DNA of 64,000 nt from Thuidium tamariscinum (GCA_947034885.2 OX344753.2:7502001-7566000), one strand, 5' to 3'. Counted from the stretch's first letter, positions 1-12,555 are shown. Program-made: numbers and translations. Notes: generated by a model from the letters alone, not told the origin.

Positions 1-554
1 TCTCATGAAAATGAGCACTTTTACATTTCTTTTTGTAATAATTTGTAAAACTTAGGAAAAGAAATTTAAATAAATAAATAAAAATTGTATATTTGGGAAG
101 GATTGATGGTGATGACATTTCACCAAAAGAATGATTTTGAAACCATTTTCAATGTTCAGAATTGCATGCGCAAGGGGCCCCTATTTGCATGAATGTAGAG
201 GATATAAAATAATGTTTTTTTAAAATTATTTTTGGTGGACATATGAATCTCTAGTGTGGGAATAGACCACATAAATTTCAAGTCTACATCACTAATTTTG
301 GATACTCCATAGTACTAAAAAACCCTAAATTGCAAAGTGTGACAAATGAGCTAAATTAAAATTTAATTAGAAAATGTTTTTTTGAAATTTCTGAAAAATA
401 AGGAATCTTATTACTATCAAGTTGGCCATCTTCAATAAAAATTTCAATTACATTGGCTTAATTTCCCAAAAGTTATACCCAATGGCCTGAAAGTCACTTT
501 GATTCCCGCTTTGATTGTGATACCAAATAGTACAACCCTTTCTTGCAATCACCC
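1..554. repeat. Partial copy of the 4-bp-TSD element family (cut by window edge)
   Basis: The right end, near 520-554, matches the right terminus of the element at 6525-7243 (AAATAGTA, then CTTGCAATCACCC). An internal stretch near 296-345 (ACTCCATAGTACTAAAAA) also matches that element's interior. The left end is outside the window. No coding sequence is seen. A reverse-oriented, end-less fragment of the same interior lies near 19300-19420. Confidence 0.5.
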
Positions 555-905
555 ATCTACACAATCACTACATGTAAATGGTCATTGTCATTGTAGTATT
601 TAGTATTGTTAGTAGATTACAATTGTTTGCAATAAAACTCCTAACCATTAGACACCTACCACCTCCTTGTATAAGATCCAATTTCTAATTGATTGCAGTG
701 CCAACCACAATACTGACAATATAGTGGCATGACAAAAACAAAAACCTTATTTAACTAGTCCATCATTCTTTTTTCTCCAATCTTCATGCCATCAATTTAG
801 AAGCTATAAACAAAATAAACACCCTCTTTCCTACTAGCAATACAACCAATAACCTCACTTGCAACCTTGAATATCAACTAGAAACTATCTAAAAGTTATG
901 GAAGA
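555..905. repeat. Dispersed repeat, partner at 20577-20909
   Basis: About 340 bp is shared in the same orientation with 20577-20909, including the blocks CATGTAAATGGTCATT, TTGTTTGCAATAAAACTC and AACTAGAAACTATC. Differences and small indels are scattered throughout, so the copies are old. There are no terminal repeats and no coding potential. The element class is unknown. Confidence 0.6.
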
Positions 906-1325
906 TTTAGGAATCCCCAAACTAATCACTTTGCCACAAGCTTGGAATGAGCCTCCATAATAGAATATTCTCTGAGGCTATAGACCACACATGTCCCATG
1001 TAAAACACCCCACAAAAATGAAGCATTGGTTGTAGATCAAGTGTCCACAGCCCATAGCACTTTGTTATCACTGTCATAAATAATACACTACTAACAAAAT
1101 TCAAAAGGAAAAAATATGATAGACTATAATTATCAAAAAATGCCAAGAGACCTGTGAAGAAGATACCATCCTTACACTAGTTGTTTAGCAATAAGTTTAT
1201 CCAGACAATTCCCAACTTGAAGCACAAAAACTCAGTTGGCAAAATGCTTTGTTGAATTGTGTTAACTATTGAGCTTATACCATCCCTCAATCAAATGACT
1301 GAGTTTGGAACCCCATGCATTATTA

Positions 1326-1487
1326 TTAGGGTAAACTATCCCATTACATAATAAATGGGAGCAGACCCATTGCGGGTTAGATTTTACTAGTGGAGTACAT
1401 TCAAATTCTTAAATGTACGACACCAATACAATTTGACCTGCAATGGGTCTGCTCCCATTTGGTCCATAATGGGATGATTTATCTTAC
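1326..1487. mobile_element. Short foldback MITE
   Basis: About 160 bp forms an imperfect hairpin. The outer ends TAAACTATCCCATTA and TAATGGGATGATTTA are complementary, and an inner block AAATGGGAGCAGACCCATTG pairs with CAATGGGTCTGCTCCCATTT. No ORF is present. The TSD is unclear. Confidence 0.6.
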
Positions 1488-1546
1488 ATGCTCTTAAACT
1501 AAAAAAATGACCCTCTCCCATGTAAGGTAAGAGGTCCTAAAATGGA

Positions 1547-1665
1547 GCGGGCATTAAAATGGTGCCCTATCTTAAATGTATAACGTTTGTACATGTTGCT
1601 TTTTCATAGCCTTCAGCAGTGTACTGCCAGTGTACATTTTAGCTAGGGCACCATTTTAGAGCCCT
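1547..1665. repeat. Small inverted repeat
   Basis: AAAATGGTGCCCT at 1556-1568 pairs with AGGGCACCATTTT at 1645-1657 across a 76-nt loop. The outer sequence pairs weakly. It is probably a decayed foldback element and carries no gene. Confidence 0.5.
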
Positions 1666-1675
1666 ATGCCCTTTC

Positions 1676-1860
1676 AACTTCAAAATTTGATAACTAATTC
1701 AAAAAAGCTCCAAAATATATGAAACGACTTGGCTTAGATGTCAATTCCACTTGTCTTTCTAGGAAAATATACTGAAAATTATTTCAAGATGTTTCACCTC
1801 CCCAAAATTCAGTTTCAGACCTTAGATGGTCCATTATAGGACCTTCTACCTTATGTGGTG
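1676..1860. repeat. Dispersed repeat (copies near 25.56, 29.16 and 48.53 kb)
   Basis: The stretch containing ATAACTAATTCAAAAAAGCT and ATATGAAACGACTTGG recurs, diverged, at about 25555-25735, 29160-29340 and 48525-48745. It usually ends near a sentence-like block about accession to an ACCTT stretch. No ends or TSDs are recognised and there is no coding capacity. Confidence 0.5.
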
Positions 1861-1998
1861 TGTTTGGTTCCTGATACATTTGACTGATCAATAAGATCAG
1901 CCTCAGAGCATTCATTGACCGTATGTGACTGGTTTGAGGCTCTGGACTTACTGGGAGGTGGGTGGGTCGGTGGGATTCAAGTGCCCATCAACCAACTA

Positions 1999-2273
1999 AA
2001 GTAGGGACACTCAAATGCATATCATTCCCAAAACTGCCATCTACAATCAGTGTACATTTTTAAAATCAGTAATGTAATTAAGAAGGTTGTAGATGGTACT
2101 TTTAGAAACAAACTTTGATCTTTAATAATTTTGCATACAGTATCCAAATGATGTATTCTTTGGTGCATTGGAATGTGACTTGCCAACAAGATTGTATGAA
2201 AATCTGAACAGCCTAATATATAACAATAGTTAGGCACAATATGAATAAATGGTGCTTTTAGGTGTATCCACCT
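1999..2273. mobile_element. MITE family 1, copy A (old)
   Basis: This 275-bp element has decayed terminal repeats (AAGTAGGGACACTC at the left, GGTGTATCCACCT at the right) and lies between TA dinucleotides at 1997-1998 and 2274-2275. The interior has the family hairpin (GCCATCTACA pairing with TGTAGATGG) and the block ATTCTTTGGTGCATTGGAA. It is the most diverged of five copies. It looks like a Tc1/mariner-type (Stowaway-like) non-autonomous element, judged from the TA target. Confidence 0.75.
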
Positions 2274-2275
2274 TA

Positions 2276-5184
2276 ATTACCATCATTAATTAGTCTCGAT
2301 AATAGCTTAAATACTTGGAATTAATTAATTATTACATAAATATTCTATCCCTAATATATATTACACTAATGCAAGTAAATTCCCTCACTTAGTACATACA
2401 TTGTATTCCTTAATTTTTAGTCTTTAATTTCAACAAATGTGGCAACTTTTCCATCACTTGCATCAATTTTTATTTAAAAGTTTGTCCAAGTTATTTTAAC
2501 TTTTGTGAGTCAATTGAATTACATATACCTCAAAATTTTGGCAAAACATGGCAAAATTTTGGGACAAAATGTGTTATATATCTCCAAAGGTTTGGCAAAA
2601 TCTACCCTCTTTTTGTGAAAAAATACACATTGGAAATAAAAAGGTTTGGTGACATTCATCCAGACCTATGCTTAGATTATACTATAGAATTTCAAATTTT
2701 AGCTATATTATTCCAAAATTTTTACCACCAAAACACCTTCAATTCCAATATGTGACATAGCATAGAGTTTGGACAACTTGGGTAGGTGAGACGGACATCC
2801 CTATACAGGGCCTTTTCTATCAATTTAGTAAAAATCATTACTTTATCAACACTATCAATTCCCAAACTTAATTGATCATGATAGAAATCAACTCATATGA
2901 TGTCAACAAAGCTAATAGTAACAAAAAAAAACATCACCTCAACATAAAGTCTCAATGAACTTTGCATAAAGAATTTCCAAACTAAATTGATCATGATAGA
3001 AACCAAGTGAACTCATGCCATATTAATAAAGCTAATAGTACTAAAACAAACATCAACTCAGCATAACATCTTACTTAACTTTGCAAGAAGATTTTTTAGT
3101 GTACCAATATAGATCACATTAGATCAAATACATGGTAAAGTTTTCAATAAAAAAAATTTGAGCTAGACTACAAGTCTCATCATGCCAAATAAACTAAATC
3201 CTACCATCAAAAGGATTTAGAACCCCACAAATAAGTAAATCAAGGCTTTGGATGAGCTACAAAGTTGCATAGTTCTAAAGAGGCTATAATCTTCACCTCC
3301 ACCTATACAATTCAACAAATACAAGATTAGTTAGAATGCACACATGAGGTGTCTTCATTTCATATTAGCATGTCACTGCAATTATAGTAGGTAAATAAAC
3401 TAGCATAGCTCAAAACATCTCATAAGACAAAAAACATCAAATCATAGTGTAATACTTTGTCAATCACACAAAACCTATGAAGAAGCAATCTCTAACCACA
3501 TTTCAAGCTCCAAAAACACCTCTAGACTACTTGTGCAAACTACCAACGAAAACACATATGGAAGTTGCAAAGAAGTGAGGCCCAAGTATTTAAATTAGGA
3601 AGTTCCCCCCTATAGCTATGGCCAAATTCAAATTCAACTTCAAATAAGAGTGGGCTATGCAATGGAGCTCAAAGTGGCTCATAAAGTCTAGTCGCCTTGG
3701 GCTAAGATTGGTCAAATTAGTTGGATTTACTTCCATCTACTTTTTGACTTAGGTCCTTATATACAAATTGTAAATTGTCATCCAAATAGTATGACAAAAC
3801 TTCTAAAGTAGTCACTTCCTATAGTAGATATATGTACAAGTGACAAAGATTTCATAGATATGGATTTGGCCAAATCATTCGTCCTTGGGGGGGTCACTTA
3901 GAATATCCATATGAAACCATGTGCGAACAAAACTTTGGACCCCTTATATACTTTTTGAATATTAAATAAAATTAAATAAAAAAATATGAACACATTTTTC
4001 TATTTTGAAAGTTTATGTTTTGAATTATTGATATTTTTATTTGTTTATACTAATTAGTTATAAATTTTTGAAGTAAAAAGATACACTATAGAACTGAAAA
4101 ATAACTTTCACTCCTATATTATATAAGAAAAAATTGTCTAAAAAATGAATTTAAAAAAAAAACTTTCTATTGAAAGCTAATTTTGAATTGACTATTGATG
4201 CAATGGTCATTTAAATGTGTTCACTACAAATATTTGAATTAAAAAACATGCCATTTTAGTTCATTTTCAACTTCTTTTAGAAATCAATTTACATTTTATT
4301 TTAGTTGGAAATTTTGGCAATAGAAACTTATGGTCCACATTAAACAATGCTCAAAATTTTAGGTTGAAAATATAATTTATTAGAAACCACTTGTTTGCAC
4401 ATAGTTTGTTGTAGTAGATTTGAGTGCCCCCCGTAACACTAGTCTAAATTACAATCTATAGGTTTGAGTCCAAATCAAATACATGATGGCTAATTTAGAC
4501 TCAGAGTTCACCAAGATATGGTTCTATCACAAAAGCCATATGTAGGCAAAGTAAACTAGTAAAATACAAATACAAATAAAATTAATTTAACTTTGGATTT
4601 AATTGACAAAAAAGGTCAAAGGTAAAACTTGACTAAAATGAACCAAGGGGGATATAATACTATGAGGTCACTATAAAAGAAAGTATTTGGCTAGAAGGGA
4701 GGAAGGAAGGGGCTAAAAATAAAGAAAATAGACCAAAAAAAAGGTAACATTGAAAGCCTAATATTATCACCCATAAAGTAAAAAAAAGCATAGCCTTTAA
4801 AGCCATAAATTTTCATAAGCTATTATAAAGCCTCCCTTATTTTACAGACTTTAACAAGCATATATACAAATATTACCATATCCACCACCTTTTTGTACAA
4901 ACAAAAACATAAAAGTAGACATGGCTTAACAAGAACAAAATTAGACAAAGGGTTTAGGGTATAGGATTTAGGATTATTGAATAAAATGTGTGGAGAAAGT
5001 ACCAAAATTATTTTTTGATACAATAATGCTACATTGGATATTTCACCCATTTAATACCAATCTTTAAAAATAGATTTGTGCATTTCAAAATCCAATGTTT
5101 GAGCAAATACTTTCAACTTTTGAACGAATGAACAATCCAAAATAGATGAGGAACACACATTATGGTAGAGTGGTAGACAAGGGT
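2276..5184. other. AT-rich intergenic DNA with a diverged 115-bp tandem duplication
   Basis: I see no gene. The only internal structure noted is a two-copy tandem repeat at about 2855-3090 (period about 115 bp; shared block ATTGATCATGATAGAAA). The rest is AT-rich, with stops in all frames and only short chance ORFs. Confidence 0.6.
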
Positions 5185-5650
5185 CTTTGACTCTTAGTTG
5201 GATGGGCGGTTGGATGATTGTTCGGATAGGGATCAAACAAGTGAATAGACAGGAGGTCGGACAATGGGTCTGATGGCAAATGTGTTGTGAAGAATGGGGC
5301 TCTCGGCAAAGAAAGACAATAGCAGACAAGGAGATAGGTTGATTAGGGTGTTGGCAAATTGTGTTACATTGAGGGAGATTGGAATGTATGGAATTGGAGC
5401 AATTAAAGTTAGGCAAAAGTCCCTAGTCAAAGAGGAGTTCAAACGGAGGATTGGACGGGAAGTTGGGCAATGGGTTTGATGGTAGACATGTTGTGAGGAA
5501 TGGGATTCTCGGCAAACAAAGATTAGAGCGTAGTAGCAAACAAGTGGATAGGGAGATTGAGGTGTTGGCAAACCGAGTTGTATTGGATAAGTTTGGAATG
5601 GAGGGATGTAGAATGAGATTTTTATCAAATTGGAAATTCACTCAAATAGT
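5185..5650. repeat. Purine-rich two-copy tandem repeat
   Basis: Two diverged copies are offset by about 206 bp: ATGGGTCTGATGG near 5264 and ATGGGTTTGATGG near 5470, each followed by TTGTGA, GAATGGG, and CTCGGCAAA. Several overlapping short ORFs on both strands come from the biased composition and are not taken as genes. Confidence 0.5.
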
Positions 5651-5799
5651 ATAAAAGTTTGTTCCATGGAGAATCCAATTAGGACTTAAGAAAATTAAAT
5701 GGTTTTAACCCACAACCCAAGTGGCACAACTTAAAATTTTAAAACCCAAATCGTTATACCAAATAGGACTTAATATATTATTTATTTATTTATTTTATC

Positions 5800-6524
5800 T
5801 CCTATAGGCAGTGAAAACTTTATCTCTGAATTGGATCCTACTCCGAATTGGAAAATCAGCACTTGACCTCGATCAACTAGATTCAGCTTCCGACTGGTTC
5901 ATAGCAATCCTCCAAATTGGCAGCATCCAACAATTTCACAATAATTTACAACTCTCCAATTTGGTATTATTCTGTCCATTTATTTTTATTTGTTTCTTAA
6001 TTCAATTAATCTCTCACCAACTCGGTTGTTTTACACTCTTGCTTCCACTTAACTTACAGCTTAAATTCCAATTTGGATTTACTCCATACAGTATTCACTC
6101 ATCAACTTTACACTTAATCCCAATTTGGCTTCCTTCACTGGAATTCATTTATAACTCTCTTTTTCACTCCTACTGGCTTTCTAATCTTTCAAACATTCAA
6201 ACATCTTGCTCTTCATTGCTCACAAATTAGTTAAAATTCCCATTCGGATCTTTGAATCTCACAAATCACTCATACAAATCAAAGACTTGCATCAACAACA
6301 TTCCAAATTGGTAGTGTCAAACATTCACATACCACAATTTTCATTTCAGTTACTACAACGAAATCCCACTTAGTTAAACAAACATATAATCATACAGCAT
6401 AAAACTTCCAATTCAGTAATTCATTTTATTCCACAGATCACTCCAATCACTCAAACATTCACAGGAACACAACCAACTGGACACACCAAATACTCAAACT
6501 TATGATTCAATTTGGTCCTAATAA
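5800..6524. repeat. Field of CCRAWTYGG-like motifs, left part
   Basis: Short near-palindromes such as CCGAATTGG, CCAAATTGG, CCAATTTGG, CCAACTCGG and CCCATTCGG occur every 30-60 bp on a non-identical background. They continue at 7244-7860 after an inserted element. A 139-codon ORF (5811-6230) crosses part of it, but it has no recognisable domain and a skewed F/L/S/I composition, so I do not call it a gene. Confidence 0.5.
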
Positions 6525-7243
6525 GGGTGAATGCAAGAAACACTTGTACTATTTGTTGCGTTTGGCTAATTTTTTTGGGAGCACTTTAAAATTAGAAAAA
6601 TAATTTTTTTTAAATTTAAAAAATATGACTAATGTAAAGACCTTTAAGATGAAGAAAACCACCTAAGGAAATTTGTTAAAAAAATCTCTAAGTAGGAGAA
6701 CTTGAAAAGTGCCAAACCTCGAGAAAATACATACTTTGATGTTTTAATTAGTAAAAAAAAAATTATTTTTAAAAAAATTTAAAAAAAATTCCATTTGAAA
6801 AAACTTTATAGAGATGGTTATTAATCAAAAAAATCACCAAAATCACTTTTTACATGTTTCCAAAAAAATGTAGAAGGAGGCTCACTTTATGGACTTGTAC
6901 ACCATGTAAAAATAACTTTTTTTGAAATTCCTCTTTCAGAAAGTTACAAGTCTTTTAGAAGACCATTGAATCCAAATTTGAGCTCAAAATCATTAAAAAA
7001 AAGGTACTCAATAGTACTAAAAACCTCCAAAATGGCATTTGTGACATTCAATCACTAGTACTATTTAAATAGTAAATAATTTTTGAAAATTATGAGAAAA
7101 TTAAGTAAGGTGTATGGTAGTCATCAGTACCTTCCCTAGAAATTTTGAGTCATTTCAAGTTAAAATGCAAAAGTTATGGCCAAAAAATAGATCAGCACAT
7201 GCCGTGTGATACAAAATAGTATAAGTGTTTCTTGCATTCACCC
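6525..7243. mobile_element. Non-autonomous DNA transposon with 4-bp TSD, copy 1
   Basis: This 719-bp element has long terminal inverted repeats: GGGTGAATGCAAGAAACACT at the left and CTTGCATTCACCC at the right, extending through the blocks CTATTT and AAATAG. It is flanked by the direct 4-mer ATAA at 6521-6524 and 7244-7247. The interior is AT-rich and non-coding. It interrupts the CCRAWTYGG motif field. A second copy at 12556-13288 has a different flanking 4-mer (TGGA), which supports a 4-bp duplication. Confidence 0.7.
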
Positions 7244-7860
7244 ATAAATCGACATTCAAAGCAAGAATTCATAACATAATTCCAACATGCACACTACAAA
7301 TCCAATTAGGCTTTCAGATAACATACAATAGTACAACATCATCAAAATACACATCCAATTAGGCAAAATTCCAAACTTGCTCCAACACTGAATCCACTCC
7401 ACGCACACACACAATTTAGGCAACTCACTCCAAATTGTATTGCTTAAAACAAAATTACAGAACATACAACCAACTCAGCCAGACTCGCATTCACATTATC
7501 TCGCAGTGGATAAAAAGAAAAGAAGACCAACTCGGAAGTAATACCAACCCAATACCGCTTGGACTCTCTTCGCAACCAACGCACCATTCCAATTCGGTTC
7601 AGTTGAAATGAAAATCTAGCCATTAGAATCCATGAAAAACATACCAGTTGAAATCTAAGGCAACTACCTAGCCTTCCAACTAGGCTAATAACCTAATTCC
7701 GACTTGGACTCTTTAAAACAGCCTAGTAAGCATATGAATGCACCTTCTAATTGGTAAAACTGATGCATTATACTAACCAATTGGAATTCACATCAATCAA
7801 AAATGCCAAACGAAAATCATCCTGTCTACAAGGGATTTGGAATGATTAAGATTAGGCAAA
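7244..7860. repeat. Field of CCRAWTYGG-like motifs, right part
   Basis: This continues the field that starts near 5800, with CCAATTAGG (twice), CCAACTCGG, CCAATTCGG, CCGACTTGG and CCAATTGG among others. No ORF here has recognisable content. Confidence 0.5.
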
Positions 7861-7864
7861 AAGT

Positions 7865-9000
7865 ACTTTGAGAGATTTGTTCAATTGTGACTAATGTATG
7901 TAATGTCCCCAAAGAGCATTACTCCTATTAACCACAATTGAGTAAATTTGCCACAACTTTTACATAGACAAGTGAAATTTCTAAATTTTTTAATATATGC
8001 TCAACATTATATAAGACACCTACTTGCAAATTTTTAGGGGGCATTGGACACTTTTTTAATCTTTTATAATTTTTGAATTGTTTCAACTTACAACTCGATA
8101 ATAAATAAAATTATAATTGACTTGTCCAATTTCATATGTTAATATGCTTTGTTAGGATTCATTGCAACTATTAGAGTGTTTTTTAAGAAATTGAATGGAA
8201 AAGGCAAAAAATTGGGAGATTTGCTTGATTGTGACTAATGAGACTAATGCCATTCAAGGGCATTAGTCACATTAGTCACAATTGAGTAAAGTTGCCACAA
8301 CTTTTGCTTAGATTAGTGAAATTTTCTAAACTTTTATATATATGTCCAACATTATGTAAGACCCTTACTTGAAAATTTGTAGGGGCATTTGGACACTTTT
8401 AGAATATTTTGCATTTTTTGAATATTTACAACCCAAGAATTAAAAAAATTGGAGTTGACTTGTCCAACTTTATAAGTTGATATGTTCTATTAGGATGCAT
8501 TGCAACTATTGGGGAGTTTAAAAAAAATTGAATGGAAAAGTCAAGTAATTTGAATGATTTTATTGATTGTCACTGATGTCACTAATACCCACAATGGGCA
8601 TTAGTGACATTAGTAACAATCAAGAGTAAATTTGCCACAACTTTTGCATGGTCAAGTGAATTTTTCTGAATTTTTTAATATATGCTCTACATTATGTAAG
8701 ACACGTATTTGTAGATTTGTAGAAGCATTGGAATCTTTTAGGAATTTTTTCAATTTTTTTATTGTTTTAATTATTAACTAATACATTAAAAAAATTAGAG
8801 TTGACTTGTCCAATTTCATATGTTAATATGCTTATTTAGGATTTATTGAAACATTTATAAATGTCTTCAACAATTTTTAAAATCAAGAGGAAAAATTGTG
8901 GGAGATTTGCTCAATTGTCACTAATGTGACTAATGCCTAAAACTGACATCAATCACACATTAGTTACAATGTACAAAATCTTTGACAATTTTCTACTCAA
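7865..9000. repeat. Tandem array, ~340-bp unit, three full copies plus a partial fourth
   Basis: Units begin near 7869, 8214, 8551 and 8900, each with a variant of GAGATTTGCTCAATTGT. Shared landmarks are TTTGCCACAACTTTT, GACTTGTCCAA and TATGTTAATATGCT. Each full unit starts with a hairpin-forming block; the clearest is at about 8229-8283, where TGACTAATGAGACTAATGCC pairs with GGCATTAGTCACATTAGTCA. Spacing varies between about 337 and 349 bp and the copies are diverged. Confidence 0.75.
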
Positions 9001-9461
9001 GGGATTTCCATTGTAATACGAGTTTGTTTATTGATGTTGAAAATATCCCTTATTGAAGTTCAATTGTTTGTTCTTTTGAATTTATTTTTTGAAGTTTTTA
9101 TGCATTCTATTCTATCCCCTAAGCCCACTTGCCCATCCGTCCACCCAACCCTCGGGCCTTTGCTTCCTACTTGTATGTCTCCTATAATGCTCATCCACTC
9201 ACCCACCTATCCACCTACTTGTCCGACCTATCATCCAATGGCCCCTCCACCCTCGCTCGACTACTTTCTTTAATGTCTAAATTTTATCTTTTAATGTTTC
9301 TTGAAAGTTCACTCTCATCTTCTACATCTAAAGTCAATTCTCATCTTCTCTTGAAACCATTCATTCATTCCTTGTCACCACTTAATAGAATAAACCTGCA
9401 TTTAGGTTCTAAGCCTTCATTTTTTATGCAAGATTTTTGGTAGTGTCTTATGAACAAATTC
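9001..9461. other. Intergenic DNA with a pyrimidine-rich patch
   Basis: About 9119-9260 is C/T-rich with repeated CCAYCCAC-like words, resembling in reverse complement the purine-rich block at 5185-5650. The proline-rich ORFs it generates are low-complexity and are not called as genes. Confidence 0.4.
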
Positions 9462-9702
9462 ATTAGGAAGGATTTGAGGGCTTTGAAAGACTACGAGTTC
9501 CTGCAGTTTGGGAACACAAGAACTGCCACGGGAATCCAAGAACGTGGGATTCAAGCGCAGTCGAGACCATGCTAGGTCATTAAAAAATATATAATTTTTT
9601 TTCATATTTCAAGTTCCAAATTTTTTTTGGATAATTGTTGGTTGATAGTAGCTAGCGAATAGATTCTAAAACAATCCTTGAGAGTTCTCAAATCCCTCTT
9701 GA
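9462..9702. mobile_element. MITE family 4, copy a
   Basis: Ends are ATTAGGAAGGATTTGAGG at the left and CTCAAATCCCTCTTGAT at the right. Internal family landmarks are a GACTACGAGTTCCTG-like block, TGGTTGATAGTAGCTAGC and the terminal GAGTTCTCAAATCCC. It is non-coding. One of seven copies in the window. Confidence 0.65.
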
Positions 9703-11096
9703 TGCATGTTTTTATATCAACATTGATGTTATATTGAACATTTTGTTGACATAAAAACATGGATTTGTTACAATGAACATCACCAAAACTTCGAAATAAA
9801 AAAATCAAGGTTTGTCACCCAAAACACAGATTTTTGCTAGTGACTTCTTCCCTCTACTAATCCCGCACCTCCTCCATCTAGTTCATTTGTAAATTTTTTA
9901 AACCTAGTTAGTTAATGAATTCATTCGTTAGTTTGTCAATCTATTTAGTTAATTAGTTCACTAGTTAGTTAGTATGTCTAATTAGAAAATTAAGTGGTTT
10001 GTCTAATTAGTTAGTTAATTGGTCCATCTAATTATTCCGTCAAATTAGTCAATTAATTGGTTTAACTAATTATTCAATTAATTTGTATGATTGAAAACTA
10101 TAAACTATGATGTAGGGTAGTCAACTAGTCATCTACAAGTGGATTTCGTTGTAAGAGGTCGTGCTTTTGATGCTCAAAATTATTAGAATATAGAAATAGC
10201 TCAGAATATTTGTTTGCTAATAAAGAAAAAATGACATAATGACTAGTTAGTTACATTAATTGATACATATGTCCATCTATTCAATTCATATCTTCCATTG
10301 ATGATATCTAATTTGATGAAAAAACATCTTCAATTGGCTTTGTTGTTGTGATTGTATTTTAAGAGTTTTCAAGTACATGATGTGTATAAGTAACAACAAG
10401 GGTTGTAACAAATTAGTGAACCTCCAACATTTATAACTTATTAGCATATGTTCCTCTATCTTGTTTTGTTTGCTTTCATTTTATGCTAGTCATATTTAAT
10501 CAACTCAACCTTCATTGCTTAAAGATTTCTAGTTTCACTCTTAATTCTATAACTTAGAAATTTCTTCCTATAATAGGACTTGTATGACATTTCAAAAAAG
10601 GATGGAATATTTGACTCTAATATTCTTGGGAAGTGATTTCAATTAAAATGGCTAATAACATCTCACTAGAGTATTCCCTATTTCTGTAGAAGGTAAAGGG
10701 GTTCTACTCAAATTGGTTTATAATGTTTGTGTTTAGACTCAAAAGTAGAACCAATTTTTGATCCTATTCTAATTCTTTCAAGTATCAATTGGTCTTGCAA
10801 ACAAGAATCAAATTCAAGAGTTCTAAGGTGATTTCCACTTGAAAGTGAACAACTTTAGCTAAAAATATTGCATCCATCATTAAATTCTCATGATGACTAT
10901 GGATTCATGGGATTGAATAGATTGTTACTCAAAATGCAAAGTTCATGTATCATTCGAATATTTTGAAAGAAATCTAAGAGGATTCAAGGATATAAAACTC
11001 TAGGTGAGTTGAAAATGGATGTCAAAATTTTGGATTGATTTTTCAAAAAAATGTATTATAGGGAAAAAAAAGCTTGTACAAGATATTTTATTCTTC
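9703..11096. other. AT-rich intergenic DNA with degenerate TTAG/AATT simple repeat
   Basis: About 9885-10090 is dominated by GTTAGTTA, TAATTAG and similar words, a decayed simple repeat. I see nothing else: no coding ORF, no RNA gene, no clear element ends. Confidence 0.5.
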
Positions 11097-11320
11097 ATTA
11101 GATGAAATTTGAGGGCATTAGGAGACTGTGGGTTCCTGGACTAAGGGAATGCAGTTTCTGCCTTGTGAACTTGAATCCTATGTGGTCACGACCTTACCAC
11201 GTAATTTTTTTTTTCAATTTTTTTTTGGATTAAAGCCGGCCTAACAGTGACCAGTGGCATTGGGAGCCGTTTTGGGAATAGATCGAAATGGTCCTATAAT
11301 GCCTTCAGATTTCTTCTAAT
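11097..11320. mobile_element. MITE family 4, copy b
   Basis: About 224 bp with ends ATTAGATGAAATTTGAGG and TCAGATTTCTTCTAAT. It contains the family blocks GACTGTGGGTTCCTGGACT, TATGTGGTCACGACCTTACC and GTTTTGGGAATAGATC. Confidence 0.65.
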
Positions 11321-12555
11321 GTGGAAACGTCAAACTTAATTTCCTAGGAAGGAATAAATGTTTGCAAATATTTGTTTGGAGATGCCAACCTTGACAAGTA
11401 ATAGTAGTCAAAGTGGGGTGAGAATTTGCTAATTGGGTGAGAAATTGTTCAAATTGGATTTGTAATGAAAAAAGAGATGGAAATTAATTTGGTGATGAAA
11501 AAATGAATTTAGGTCTAGCTTTATTATTTTTCAAAGGAAGTTTAGCGATTTTGTGAATTTTCGGCAAGTACATTAAAATGATTGAAATTGGAACTATATT
11601 TTAGGTATCTTAATTTAGTGGAGGACAAATTGACCATAATGTTAATGAATGCAAGCTTCATGTGTTTAGTTCCTTGCAAGGTTTTGGTCTAGCCAACTAC
11701 ACTATCAGTTGTGCATTTTTTAGGCAATGGTATACTGTAAATAGTATTGCTCTCACATAAGGAGGATAATTGGTGATGATTGATGAATTGACGTTGAATC
11801 AAGCCAACAAGAATTGGAAACTTGGAAGGCATTTTTTTGTGAAAGAAGAGGTTGTGGAAACTTACAAATCATGAAGTCCTTTTCATAGCAATTGGTTTCC
11901 TTGGGTTGATGGAAGTTGGTACATCTATCGCTCAAAAAGATTGATGACATAGAATCCTGGATCTCTTGAAGTAGTCCATTGTTTGTAGAATAATAAACTT
12001 ACACTTAGGCTATAGAATTGTAATACCATGTCTTTTCATGCATACAAGTCTCATTCCATCTAGAATTCAATATGAGAACTTTCAATGCAAAGGCCTCGGA
12101 TTGTGCAATGAAATAGTTCCATTTCTTACCAGAGAAGATGATTTGGACACCATGAACAAGAGGATGAGACCTTGCATTTAAAATTTCAATGAAGTGATGG
12201 AATTTCTCTATACCAAGTGTGAACAATAGACCTTTGAAACTTAGATGATGCTCATAACATTTTATCTAGTGTCAACTCAACTCAAAATACTATTGGCACC
12301 CACCATAATGCCACGTTCTCTAAGGCCTGCTAGTTGAGCCAAACCCGTTTGCCCTACTTCAAATAAGTTTGACATCTTTTTGAGCTTTGAAACTTGCATT
12401 GATAGAGGCATTAGTGCTATTGCACATCTGCACAAGACTCATAATGGAAATTAGATTAGAGATGATGCACTTGTATAATGTACGATGTAAATAGGAAATA
12501 CAAGTTGCTACATAGCAAGTGTAAAGGATTGAATTGAAGATGCTCTTGCTATGGA
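11321..12555. other. Intergenic DNA, no feature recognised
   Basis: Only short ORFs of up to 73 codons, without recognisable domains, and no repeat ends. I see nothing to annotate. Confidence 0.5.

Noticed and set aside
5811..6230. 139-codon plus-strand ORF
   Set aside because: No domain; composition skewed to Leu, Phe, Ser and Ile; it overlaps the short-motif field and has no splice or start support.
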